The notes below the pieces were generated by a model. That model worked only from the letters and a program-made list of their open reading frames with translations. It searched no databases and was not told the DNA's origin. A stretch of 5,786 nt of DNA from Caryophanales bacterium UBA4100 (lineage in GTDB: Bacteria > Bacillota > Bacilli > Paenibacillales > UBA4045), in assembly GCA_002383285.1 (NCBI GenBank), contig DFXU01000100.1, forward strand, positions 1-5,786, in the 5' to 3' direction. This document shows positions 1 to 5,337 of this stretch, piece by piece; the stretch's first letter is position 1; each line of letters begins with the position of its first letter. The position numbers and the translations under genes are program-made.

Positions 1-576
1 CCTTATATCAAAGAACAGCTGCAGGAGAAGGAAAGGTACCAGACGGTTTATGATAAGCATAGTGGCTCAGCAGCAGCCCCGACAGCCGGTCTACATTTTA
101 CCAAAGCCCTGTTACAAGAAATAGCGAATAAAGGAGTTAACATCGCATATGTAACCTTACATGTGGGTTTAGGGACCTTCCGTCCAGTATCTGTTGAACA
201 GGTGGAGGAGCACCATATGCACGAAGAATTCTATCAGATGAGTCAAGCTACTGCGGATTTGTTGAATGAGACGAGACGAGCTGGAGGTAAAGTTATTGCC
301 GTTGGAACAACCTCGTGTCGAACCTTAGAAGCTATTGCGAACAACCACGAAGGTGAGTTTATTGCTTGTGAGGGCTGGACAGATATCTTCATGTACCCTG
401 GATATACATTTAAGATCGTTGATGTCCTGCTTACCAACTTTCATCTGCCTAAGTCTACACTCGTCATGCTAGTAAGTGCATTCGCTGGTACTAAACAAAT
501 TCAACATGCTTATCAAGAGGCAATCAATCAACGTTATCGATTTTTTAGTTTCGGGGATGCTATGTTATTATATTGA
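1..576 (+). CDS. queA: QueA, S-adenosylmethionine:tRNA ribosyltransferase-isomerase (C-terminal part; start lies outside the window)
   Basis: QueA transfers and isomerises the ribosyl part of S-adenosylmethionine onto preQ1 already placed in tRNA, giving epoxyqueuosine. It is a cytosolic enzyme of queuosine synthesis. The frame is open from base 1, so 191 C-terminal residues are visible. The family is usually about 340 residues, so roughly the first 150 are missing because of the window edge, not decay. Seen in the visible part are the family blocks SAAAPTAGLHFT (about residues 23-34), LHVGLGTFRPV (53-63), VGTTSCRTLE (101-110) and TNFHLPKSTLVMLVSAFAG (145-163). The stop TGA is followed after 27 bases by tgt on the same strand, consistent with one operon for consecutive steps of the same pathway. 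An internal GTG at 163 could be mistaken for a start, but the homology continues upstream of it to base 1. The identification is secure. Confidence 0.97.
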   Translation, partial: PYIKEQLQEKERYQTVYDKHSGSAAAPTAGLHFTKALLQEIANKGVNIAYVTLHVGLGTFRPVSVEQVEEHHMHEEFYQMSQATADLLNETRRAGGKVIAVGTTSCRTLEAIANNHEGEFIACEGWTDIFMYPGYTFKIVDVLLTNFHLPKSTLVMLVSAFAGTKQIQHAYQEAINQRYRFFSFGDAMLLY

Positions 577-603
577 TATTACTATTAGAGAGCGAGATGT
601 ATT

Positions 604-1737
604 GTGGCAGTTACCTATGAATTGATCAAGGTTTGCAAACAAACAGGCGCACGACTTGGGCGCTTGCACACACCGCACGGTACGATTGATACACCTGCAT
701 TTATGCCTGTAGGAACACAAGCAACAGTGAAGACGATGAGTCCTGAGGAATTGAAGGTTATGGATGCTCAGATCATCCTTAGTAATACATATCACCTATT
801 CCTAAGACCTGGGCACGATATCGTCAAGGAAGCTGGGGGACTTCACAAATTCATGAATTGGGATCGTCCGATTCTTACGGACAGTGGTGGCTTCCAGGTA
901 TTCAGTCTGGCTGATACTCGTAAAATCACGGAGGAGGGCGTGGAATTTCGCTCTCACTTGAATGGGGATAAGCTATTTATAGCACCAGAAACCTCAATTG
1001 AAATACAGAATGCGCTAGGTGCGGATATCATCATGGCTTTCGATGAGTGTGCACCCTATCCCGCAGAGTATGATTATTGCTTGAAATCTCTGGAACGCAC
1101 CTCACGATGGGCAGAACGCTGTATTAAAGCTCATCAGCGACCAGAGGATCAAGCCTTATTCGGTATCGTCCAAGGGGGCATGTATGCTGATCTTCGCAGA
1201 ATGAGCGCAGAGCATTTGACTTCAATGGATTTTCCGGGGTATGCTATTGGAGGGTTAAGCGTTGGAGAGCCTAAACCGTTACTATACGAGATGTTAGAGG
1301 CAACAGTACCTATGCTTCCAGCGAATAAAGCTCGTTATTTGATGGGTGTTGGATCTCCGGATGCTCTATTAGATGGAGCCATTCGAGGTGTTGATATGTT
1401 TGACTGTGTTCTACCCACGCGAATCGCTCGTAATGGTACAATCATGAGTAGTCAAGGTAGGCTCAACATTCGGAATTCCCAATATGCAAGAGATTACGGC
1501 CCACTGGATCCAGCATGTAATTGTTATACTTGTACGAACTATAGCAGGGCATATATCCGCCATCTCATTAAAGCTGAGGAGATGTTCGGAATGCGTCTAA
1601 CGACTAATCATAATCTTCATTTCTTACTTGAGATGATGCGTGAGGTTAGGAAGGCTATACTTGAAGATCGTTTGCTTGATTACCGCAACCATTTTTTTGC
1701 CCAATATGGATTGGATCATAATGATCGAGGCTTCTAG
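604..1737 (+). CDS. tgt: Tgt, queuine/preQ1 tRNA-guanine transglycosylase
   Basis: Tgt swaps guanine 34 in the anticodon of tRNAs for Asp, Asn, His and Tyr for preQ1, the step before QueA. The protein is 377 residues, the normal bacterial length. Visible landmarks are LTDSGGFQVFSL with the general acid/base Asp93, the substrate-pocket block FGIVQGG (186-192), AIGGLSVGEP (214-223), and GVDMFDCVLPTR with the nucleophile Asp267. The structural zinc site is CxCxxC at Cys305, Cys307 and Cys310, with His336. All key residues are present. The start is GTG at 604; the next in-frame candidate would cut into conserved sequence, and B. subtilis Tgt starts at a similar point. The upstream Shine-Dalgarno match is weak (GAGAGCGAG, around 588-596), so coupling to queA translation is plausible. 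It lies 27 bases after queA and 68 bases before yajC on the same strand. Confidence 0.97.
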   Translation: MAVTYELIKVCKQTGARLGRLHTPHGTIDTPAFMPVGTQATVKTMSPEELKVMDAQIILSNTYHLFLRPGHDIVKEAGGLHKFMNWDRPILTDSGGFQVFSLADTRKITEEGVEFRSHLNGDKLFIAPETSIEIQNALGADIIMAFDECAPYPAEYDYCLKSLERTSRWAERCIKAHQRPEDQALFGIVQGGMYADLRRMSAEHLTSMDFPGYAIGGLSVGEPKPLLYEMLEATVPMLPANKARYLMGVGSPDALLDGAIRGVDMFDCVLPTRIARNGTIMSSQGRLNIRNSQYARDYGPLDPACNCYTCTNYSRAYIRHLIKAEEMFGMRLTTNHNLHFLLEMMREVRKAILEDRLLDYRNHFFAQYGLDHNDRGF

Positions 1738-1746
1738 GGTAACGAG

Positions 1747-1774
1747 GAACAGCGATAAGCTTTATTGCTTGTTC
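1747..1774 (+). other. Imperfect intercistronic hairpin between tgt and yajC
   Basis: GAACA at 1747-1751 pairs with TGTTC at 1770-1774. Inside this, GCGATAA (1752-1758) pairs with TTATTGC (1762-1768) through one G-U pair. One T (1769) is bulged and the loop is 3 bases. No run of T follows, so it is unlikely to be a strong terminator. It could be an RNA processing or stabilising element that sets the relative amounts of tgt and yajC mRNA. It might also be chance, since it sits in a 68-base gap with no other content except the yajC ribosome binding site. Confidence 0.35.
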
Positions 1775-1805
1775 TGAGTAAATTCTAAGGATTGGAGGGA
1801 TAACG

Positions 1806-2126
1806 ATGTTATTAGCAGCAGCAGAAGACACAGCGGGTGGTGGCAATATTCTAATCACCTTGGCACCATTCATCATCATGTTTGCCGTATTTTATTTCTT
1901 ACTCATTCGTCCGCAGCAAAGAAAGTCGAAGGTTCGTAACTCTATGCTATCTTCATTAAAGAAGGGCGACAAAGTTACAACAATTGGCGGATTACACGGC
2001 ACAATCGTAGAAATTAGCGACGATATTGTAGTGTTACGTGTGAATGACGTAACGAAGTTAACATTTGATCGTGCATCGATTAATAATGTAACTTCAAGTG
2101 CAGTAGCAACAGGTACTGAAGAATAA
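1806..2126 (+). CDS. yajC: YajC, preprotein translocase accessory subunit
   Basis: YajC is a small single-pass membrane protein that associates with SecDF and the SecYEG protein-export channel; its exact role is not settled. This protein is 106 residues, normal for the family. A short N-terminal segment (1-14) precedes one hydrophobic helix (about 15-34), then the family hallmark RPQQ (35-38) and a basic stretch (RKSKVR, 39-44). The compact cytosolic domain that follows carries the conserved LKKGDKVTTIGGLHGTIVEI block (51-70) and a DVTKLTFDRASINNV block (80-94). The start ATG at 1806 has a strong ribosome binding site, GGAGG at 1795-1799, six bases upstream. It follows tgt by 68 bases, the usual neighbourhood in Bacillota. 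A terminator comes right after it, so secD/secF are not part of this transcript here. Confidence 0.96.
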   Translation: MLLAAAEDTAGGGNILITLAPFIIMFAVFYFLLIRPQQRKSKVRNSMLSSLKKGDKVTTIGGLHGTIVEISDDIVVLRVNDVTKLTFDRASINNVTSSAVATGTEE

Positions 2127-2151
2127 TCATTATTCAGGTACATATGTTTTG

Positions 2152-2192
2152 CAGAGAAAAGGGATGTCCACTTAGGACATCCCTTTTCTCTG
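2152..2192. terminator. Bidirectional Rho-independent terminator between yajC and the GH42 gene
   Basis: An 18-bp perfect inverted repeat (2152-2169 with 2175-2192) surrounds a 5-base loop, ACTTA. The core GGGATGTCC/GGACATCCC forms the GC-rich stem. It is flanked by AGAGAAAA on the left and TTTTCTCT on the right, so either strand gives a stem followed by a U-rich tail. It starts 25 bases after the yajC stop and lies about 160 bases past the GH42 stop on the other strand. It therefore can end both converging transcripts. The symmetry and position make this a confident call. Confidence 0.93.
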
Positions 2193-2278
2193 TAATAGAA
2201 GTAGAACTAGCGAGGCGATTTGGTAACATAATACAATTGTTCTAGAAGCGCTCTAATAATTTGTGAAAGGATATGGTG

Positions 2279-2343
2279 TCAAAGGTATACATGAATGGAT
2301 ATAAGCGAATGACTCCTATTCATTGAGTCTATCACTCCTCCTT
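2279..2343 (-). other. Orphan strong Shine-Dalgarno site with a 14-codon reading frame downstream of the GH42 gene
   Basis: On the - strand, AAGGAGGAG (2335-2343) begins 10 bases past the GH42 stop codon. Eleven bases after it, an ATG at 2321-2323 opens a frame of only 14 residues (MNRSHSLISIHVYL), which ends in TGA at 2279-2281. The ribosome binding site is a stronger match than that of the GH42 gene itself. The peptide resembles nothing I recognise. It could be the stub of a second operon gene lost by deletion, a tiny leader-like peptide, or chance. A small inverted repeat, GACTC/GAGTC (2311-2315 and 2325-2329), covers the ATG. Nothing else is recognisable in 2193-2353. Confidence 0.3.
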
Positions 2344-2353
2344 CAGTAATCGA

Positions 2354-4387
2354 CTAACCCCGCAGAATCTTAACCCCATTACCTTCAATAGTAATTGAGC
2401 CGGAACATGCTAAATCAGCAACCAACAGATCCTTATACTCCACATCACCTAAATCCACCGCTTGCTTCTGAGCAGTATGATTCATGAGGAACAAGTAAGA
2501 GATTCCATCCTTCTCACGTCTAGTTGCCTCCACACCATCAGGAGTTACAAGCGTAGAGGTAATATTCTTATTAGCACAGATTGACTCTAATAATCCTGTA
2601 AGGAATGGTTGGTCTGGGCTTGAAGCGACATACCATGCTTGACCTTGGCCATATCCATTCTTTGTAACGACAGGCATACCCTTGTAGAAGTCATCGCCAT
2701 AGGTTGCCACAACCTCAGCACCCTCTGAATGGATAAGGTCACATAGGAGCTCACATGTATATTCTCCGTTGACGTTCAAGCTTCCTAACTGTTCATTCAT
2801 CACGATTCGATTCGTCTGACCTGGCATTAATGCGTCAATTTCCTCAGCCCATATCCCAAGTAATGGACGAAGCTCGCCAGGATATCCTCCTAGCGTGACA
2901 ATATCATTCTCATTGACGATTCCACTGAAGAAAGTCGTTAAGAAAGTCCCGCCTTGCTCTACAAAGCGCTTAATCTTATCAGCATAACCCGGCTTAACCA
3001 TATACAGGAGAGGCGCGATAACAACATCGTACCCGCTGAGATCAGTATCAACACCAACCATATCGGTTTGGATATTCAAGCGATATAGAGCTTGATAATA
3101 TTTGTAGACCTCGTTCACATAATTGAGCGATGCACTTGGACCGCTGGAATATTCAACAGCCCACCAGTTCTCCCAATCGAATACGATTGCAACGCGTGAA
3201 GGCACTCTAGCATCAAGCAACTGTTCGGACAATTGGTTCAATTCTGCACCAAGCTGTGCGCATTCACGGAATACACGAGTATGCTCATGACCCACATGCT
3301 CGATGACAGCACCATGGAATTTCTCGCATGCACCAACAGATCGGCGAAGCTGGAAGAACATGACGGTGTCAGCTCCTCTAGCAACCGCTTGATAGCTCCA
3401 TAGACGCATAACTCCCGGACGCTTCAATGCATTATAAGGAGCCCAGTTTTGTTGGCTTGGAGTCTGCTCCATAAGCATGAAAGGCTGCCCATCTTTAAGT
3501 CCACGCATTAAGTCATGAACCATGGCCGTTTGCCCTACAGGTGTATCAATACGAGGATAGCTGTCCCAGGATATAACATCAAGATGCTTCGCCCATTTGA
3601 AATAGTCGAGAGGCTTATATGTGCCCATCAGATTCGTAGTGACAGGAATATCTGGAGTAAACCTCTTAATTTCGTTATACTCTGCAATATAATTATCCAA
3701 CATACCATCGGAATTAAATCGAGCGTAATCCAATGATATTCCTTGGAATGCCGTAGCTCTATGAGATATCCCTTCTGAAAGTGCATTAGGAGGTACAATT
3801 TCAGCCCAATCATATAATGTATGGCCCCAGAAATTCGTATTCCACACCTGATTGAGCTTTTCGAGTGTACCATAGCGCTGCTGAAGCCAAACTCGGAAGC
3901 CTTCAGCACAACGTTCACAGTAGCATTCACCGCCATATTCGTTCGACACATGCCAGGCGACAAGCGCGGGGTGATCCTTATATCGCTCTGCAAGCTTAGC
4001 TGCCATTAGCTTAGAATACTTGCGATAGGTTGGGCTATTCGGGCAAGAGTTGTGTCGCTGTCCGAACTTATGATGCCTACCTTCGAAATCAACGCGGAGT
4101 ACATCTGGATACCGAGTTGCCATCCATGCGGGATGGGCAGCCGTGCTAGTTGCAAGACAAGCATATTTACCTTCCTTGTGTAATAGGTCCATCATCTCGT
4201 CTAACCAATCGAAATTGTACGTTTCTTCATCAGGCTGATTCAATGCCCACGCGAATACATTCAAGGTAGCTACATCAATTCCAGCTAACTGGAATAGTCG
4301 CATATCTTCAGGCCATATTGACTTGTCCCATTGATCGGGATTGTAGTCTCCTCCATACCAAATCTTAGGAAGCTTTGAGTTAATCAT
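2354..4387 (-). CDS. GH42 family beta-galactosidase (cytosolic)
   Basis: This is a retaining glycoside hydrolase of family 42, which removes terminal beta-D-galactose, or in some members alpha-L-arabinopyranose, from oligosaccharides. It has 677 residues, full family length, with no signal peptide, so it probably acts on imported sugars in the cytosol. The catalytic TIM barrel spans about 8-385. It opens with the hallmark WYGGDYNPDQW (10-20), has the acid/base Glu150 in HVSNEYGG and the nucleophile Glu307 in LMEQTPS. Cys115, Cys155, Cys157 and Cys160 match the zinc cluster seen in many GH42 enzymes. A trimerisation-type domain follows (about 395-605), then a small C-terminal beta domain (about 618-677). 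The ATG at 4387 fits because the conserved barrel begins nine residues later. It resembles B. subtilis GanA and YesZ, but I cannot say which substrate it prefers. It is divergent from an AraC regulator. Confidence 0.95.
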   Translation of the reverse strand: MINSKLPKIWYGGDYNPDQWDKSIWPEDMRLFQLAGIDVATLNVFAWALNQPDEETYNFDWLDEMMDLLHKEGKYACLATSTAAHPAWMATRYPDVLRVDFEGRHHKFGQRHNSCPNSPTYRKYSKLMAAKLAERYKDHPALVAWHVSNEYGGECYCERCAEGFRVWLQQRYGTLEKLNQVWNTNFWGHTLYDWAEIVPPNALSEGISHRATAFQGISLDYARFNSDGMLDNYIAEYNEIKRFTPDIPVTTNLMGTYKPLDYFKWAKHLDVISWDSYPRIDTPVGQTAMVHDLMRGLKDGQPFMLMEQTPSQQNWAPYNALKRPGVMRLWSYQAVARGADTVMFFQLRRSVGACEKFHGAVIEHVGHEHTRVFRECAQLGAELNQLSEQLLDARVPSRVAIVFDWENWWAVEYSSGPSASLNYVNEVYKYYQALYRLNIQTDMVGVDTDLSGYDVVIAPLLYMVKPGYADKIKRFVEQGGTFLTTFFSGIVNENDIVTLGGYPGELRPLLGIWAEEIDALMPGQTNRIVMNEQLGSLNVNGEYTCELLCDLIHSEGAEVVATYGDDFYKGMPVVTKNGYGQGQAWYVASSPDQPFLTGLLESICANKNITSTLVTPDGVEATRREKDGISYLFLMNHTAQKQAVDLGDVEYKDLLVADLACSGSITIEGNGVKILRG

Positions 4388-4400
4388 AGTGTTTGCTTCA

Positions 4401-4406
4401 CTCCTT
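4401..4406 (-). promoter_or_regulatory. Ribosome binding site of the GH42 gene
   Basis: On the - strand this reads AAGGAG, 13 bases before the ATG at 4387. The spacing is longer than the usual 6-9 bases, but no other in-frame start fits the protein family better. It is likely the real site, perhaps with reduced efficiency. Confidence 0.7.
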
Positions 4407-4417
4407 GTATAAGATTA

Positions 4418-4430
4418 ATTACATTGTAAT
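4418..4430. promoter_or_regulatory. Candidate operator: perfect 13-bp palindrome in the divergent promoter region
   Basis: ATTACATTGTAAT is a perfect inverted repeat of two 6-base arms around one central T. It lies 31 bases upstream of the GH42 start codon, just downstream of the GH42 -10 candidate at 4434-4439. It therefore covers the expected transcription start of that gene. It also abuts the -35 candidate of the divergent regulator gene. A protein bound here could repress the GH42 promoter and affect the regulator's own promoter. AraC proteins more often bind direct repeats, so the binder is uncertain. In such AT-rich DNA, short palindromes also arise by chance. Confidence 0.45.
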
Positions 4431-4458
4431 GGAATTATAAAGTACCAGTATATATAAT
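4430..4458 (+). promoter_or_regulatory. Candidate promoter of the AraC-family regulator gene
   Basis: A perfect TATAAT at 4453-4458 is preceded, with a 17-base spacer, by the weak -35 candidate TGGAAT (4430-4435, three of six consensus bases). Transcription would start near 4465 and give a leader of about 42 bases. The -35 candidate overlaps the -10 box of the opposing GH42 promoter, so the two promoters would compete for RNA polymerase. Confidence 0.5.
4434..4439 (-). promoter_or_regulatory. Candidate -10 box of the GH42 promoter
   Basis: On the - strand this is a perfect TATAAT, 46 bases upstream of the GH42 start codon. No good -35 hexamer is found 16-18 bases further upstream. That fits a promoter that needs an activator, as is common for AraC-controlled genes. 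A start of transcription near 4427 would give a leader of about 40 bases containing the ribosome binding site. Confidence 0.5.
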
Positions 4459-4493
4459 AAAGATGTAGTCTAATATAACAATATGGAACTAGT

Positions 4494-4499
4494 GGAGGG
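4494..4499 (+). promoter_or_regulatory. Ribosome binding site that fixes the start of the AraC-family regulator
   Basis: GGAGGG lies seven bases before the ATG at 4507, an ideal distance. An in-frame ATG at 4483 lies upstream of this site and has no ribosome binding site of its own; the sequence before it is A/T only. The start is therefore placed at 4507 rather than 4483, which removes eight residues. Confidence 0.85.
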
Positions 4500-4506
4500 C
4501 GATTTA

Positions 4507-5337
4507 ATGGCAGAGCATCTGCGATTTCAGTTCCCGATTGCTGATCGAAGATTACCTCTTTATGTAGAGACGAGTGGATGTAATCACAATCAAGAGAGGA
4601 TTAATCGGCCAGACGGCTATCCATGCTATCATTGGCTGCAAACCTTAGAGGGTGAAGGGTCGATCAGCTTTGGCGGCCGTAGCTGCAGCCTGTCTGCTCA
4701 TAGTGGGGTTCTATTGTTCCCAGGCATATCGCATAGTTATCAAGCTGTTACTGATAAGTGGGTGACCTTGTACTTAACCTTCGATGGGTCATTAGCAGCC
4801 GAAATTCTTCTTAAGCTGGGGATGGAACGCTCTGCGTTATTCCAATGGGCTGAAGACGTTCCGCTTTCCTCAGCATTGTGGGAGTTAATTGAGGTAATGG
4901 AGGAAGAGGGTGATTTAACAGGTCTTGATGGTTCAGCTCATATATTCAAGCTGTTGACTGGACTTAAGAAGCATGCCTTAATGGATGATCGAGCTTCGTT
5001 ATCCCTGCACCTGGAGCGGCTTGGAGTAGTTGTGAATTGGCTTGAATTTCATTATGCAGATCCAGGCATTGGCCTTGATCATATGGCAAGTATTGTTGGG
5101 GTCAGCTCACGTTATCTGAATCGAATGTTCACTGCTGCTTTTGGTGTATCCGCTTATCATTATCTGATTTCATTCAGGATTAGTAAAGCCAAGCAGCTGC
5201 TATCGGGACAGTCAAATTTAACGATTGGACAGATAGCCGCTAAGTCAGGATATCGGGATACGAGTCACTTCATAGCTGCATTCCGCAAGCAAGTGGGTAC
5301 AACCCCCCAGAGATTCAAGGAGCTGTATCATTATTGA
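4507..5337 (+). CDS. AraC-family transcriptional regulator with cupin sensor domain
   Basis: This is a DNA-binding regulator of 276 residues. The N-terminal half (about 5-155) has the pattern of an AraC-type cupin/ligand-binding barrel, for example YHWLQTLEGEGSISFGG (41-57) and SGVLLFPGISHSYQA (66-80). The C-terminal region (about 175-276) is the double helix-turn-helix domain. The first helix-turn-helix is near IGLDHMASIVGVSSRYLNRMF (188-208). The second is near LTIGQIAAKSGYRDTSHFIAAFRKQVG (238-264) and ends with the family signature GTTPQRFKE. It is transcribed divergently from the GH42 gene across 119 bases, so it probably senses a galactoside or related sugar and controls that gene. This role is inferred from position. 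Its 3' end overlaps the end of the opposing topB-like gene by seven bases. I cannot name a specific characterised orthologue. Confidence 0.93.
   Translation: MAEHLRFQFPIADRRLPLYVETSGCNHNQERINRPDGYPCYHWLQTLEGEGSISFGGRSCSLSAHSGVLLFPGISHSYQAVTDKWVTLYLTFDGSLAAEILLKLGMERSALFQWAEDVPLSSALWELIEVMEEEGDLTGLDGSAHIFKLLTGLKKHALMDDRASLSLHLERLGVVVNWLEFHYADPGIGLDHMASIVGVSSRYLNRMFTAAFGVSAYHYLISFRISKAKQLLSGQSNLTIGQIAAKSGYRDTSHFIAAFRKQVGTTPQRFKELYHY

Noticed and set aside
597..620. A 7-codon frame (MYCGSYL) starting at ATG 597 and overlapping the tgt start.
   Set aside because: It is too short to support as a gene, has only the same weak ribosome binding site as tgt, and overlapping short frames are expected by chance.
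2233..2240. Palindrome ACAATTGT as an operator.
   Set aside because: Eight bases of AT-rich palindrome are common by chance, and the site is between convergent gene ends with no promoter near it.
2242..2255. Catabolite-repression (cre-like) site, TAGAAGCGCTCTAA.
   Set aside because: It differs from the consensus TGWAANCGNTNWCA at three positions, including conserved ones. It lies past the 3' end of the GH42 gene rather than at a promoter.
3515..4009. Open frames of 62-121 codons on both strands inside the GH42 gene.
   Set aside because: They lie wholly within a well-supported full-length gene in other frames, have no ribosome binding sites of note and no recognisable protein features.
4386..4403. 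A 5-codon GTG frame (VKQTL) on the - strand whose TGA overlaps the GH42 ATG, as a possible coupling leader.
   Set aside because: The GTG overlaps the ribosome binding site itself (AAGGAGTG), so it could not be started from that site. It is most likely chance.
4483..4506. ATG at 4483 as the start of the AraC-family regulator (284 residues).
   Set aside because: The clear ribosome binding site GGAGGG (4494-4499) lies downstream of it and points to the in-frame ATG at 4507. The sequence before 4483 is A/T only, with no ribosome binding site.
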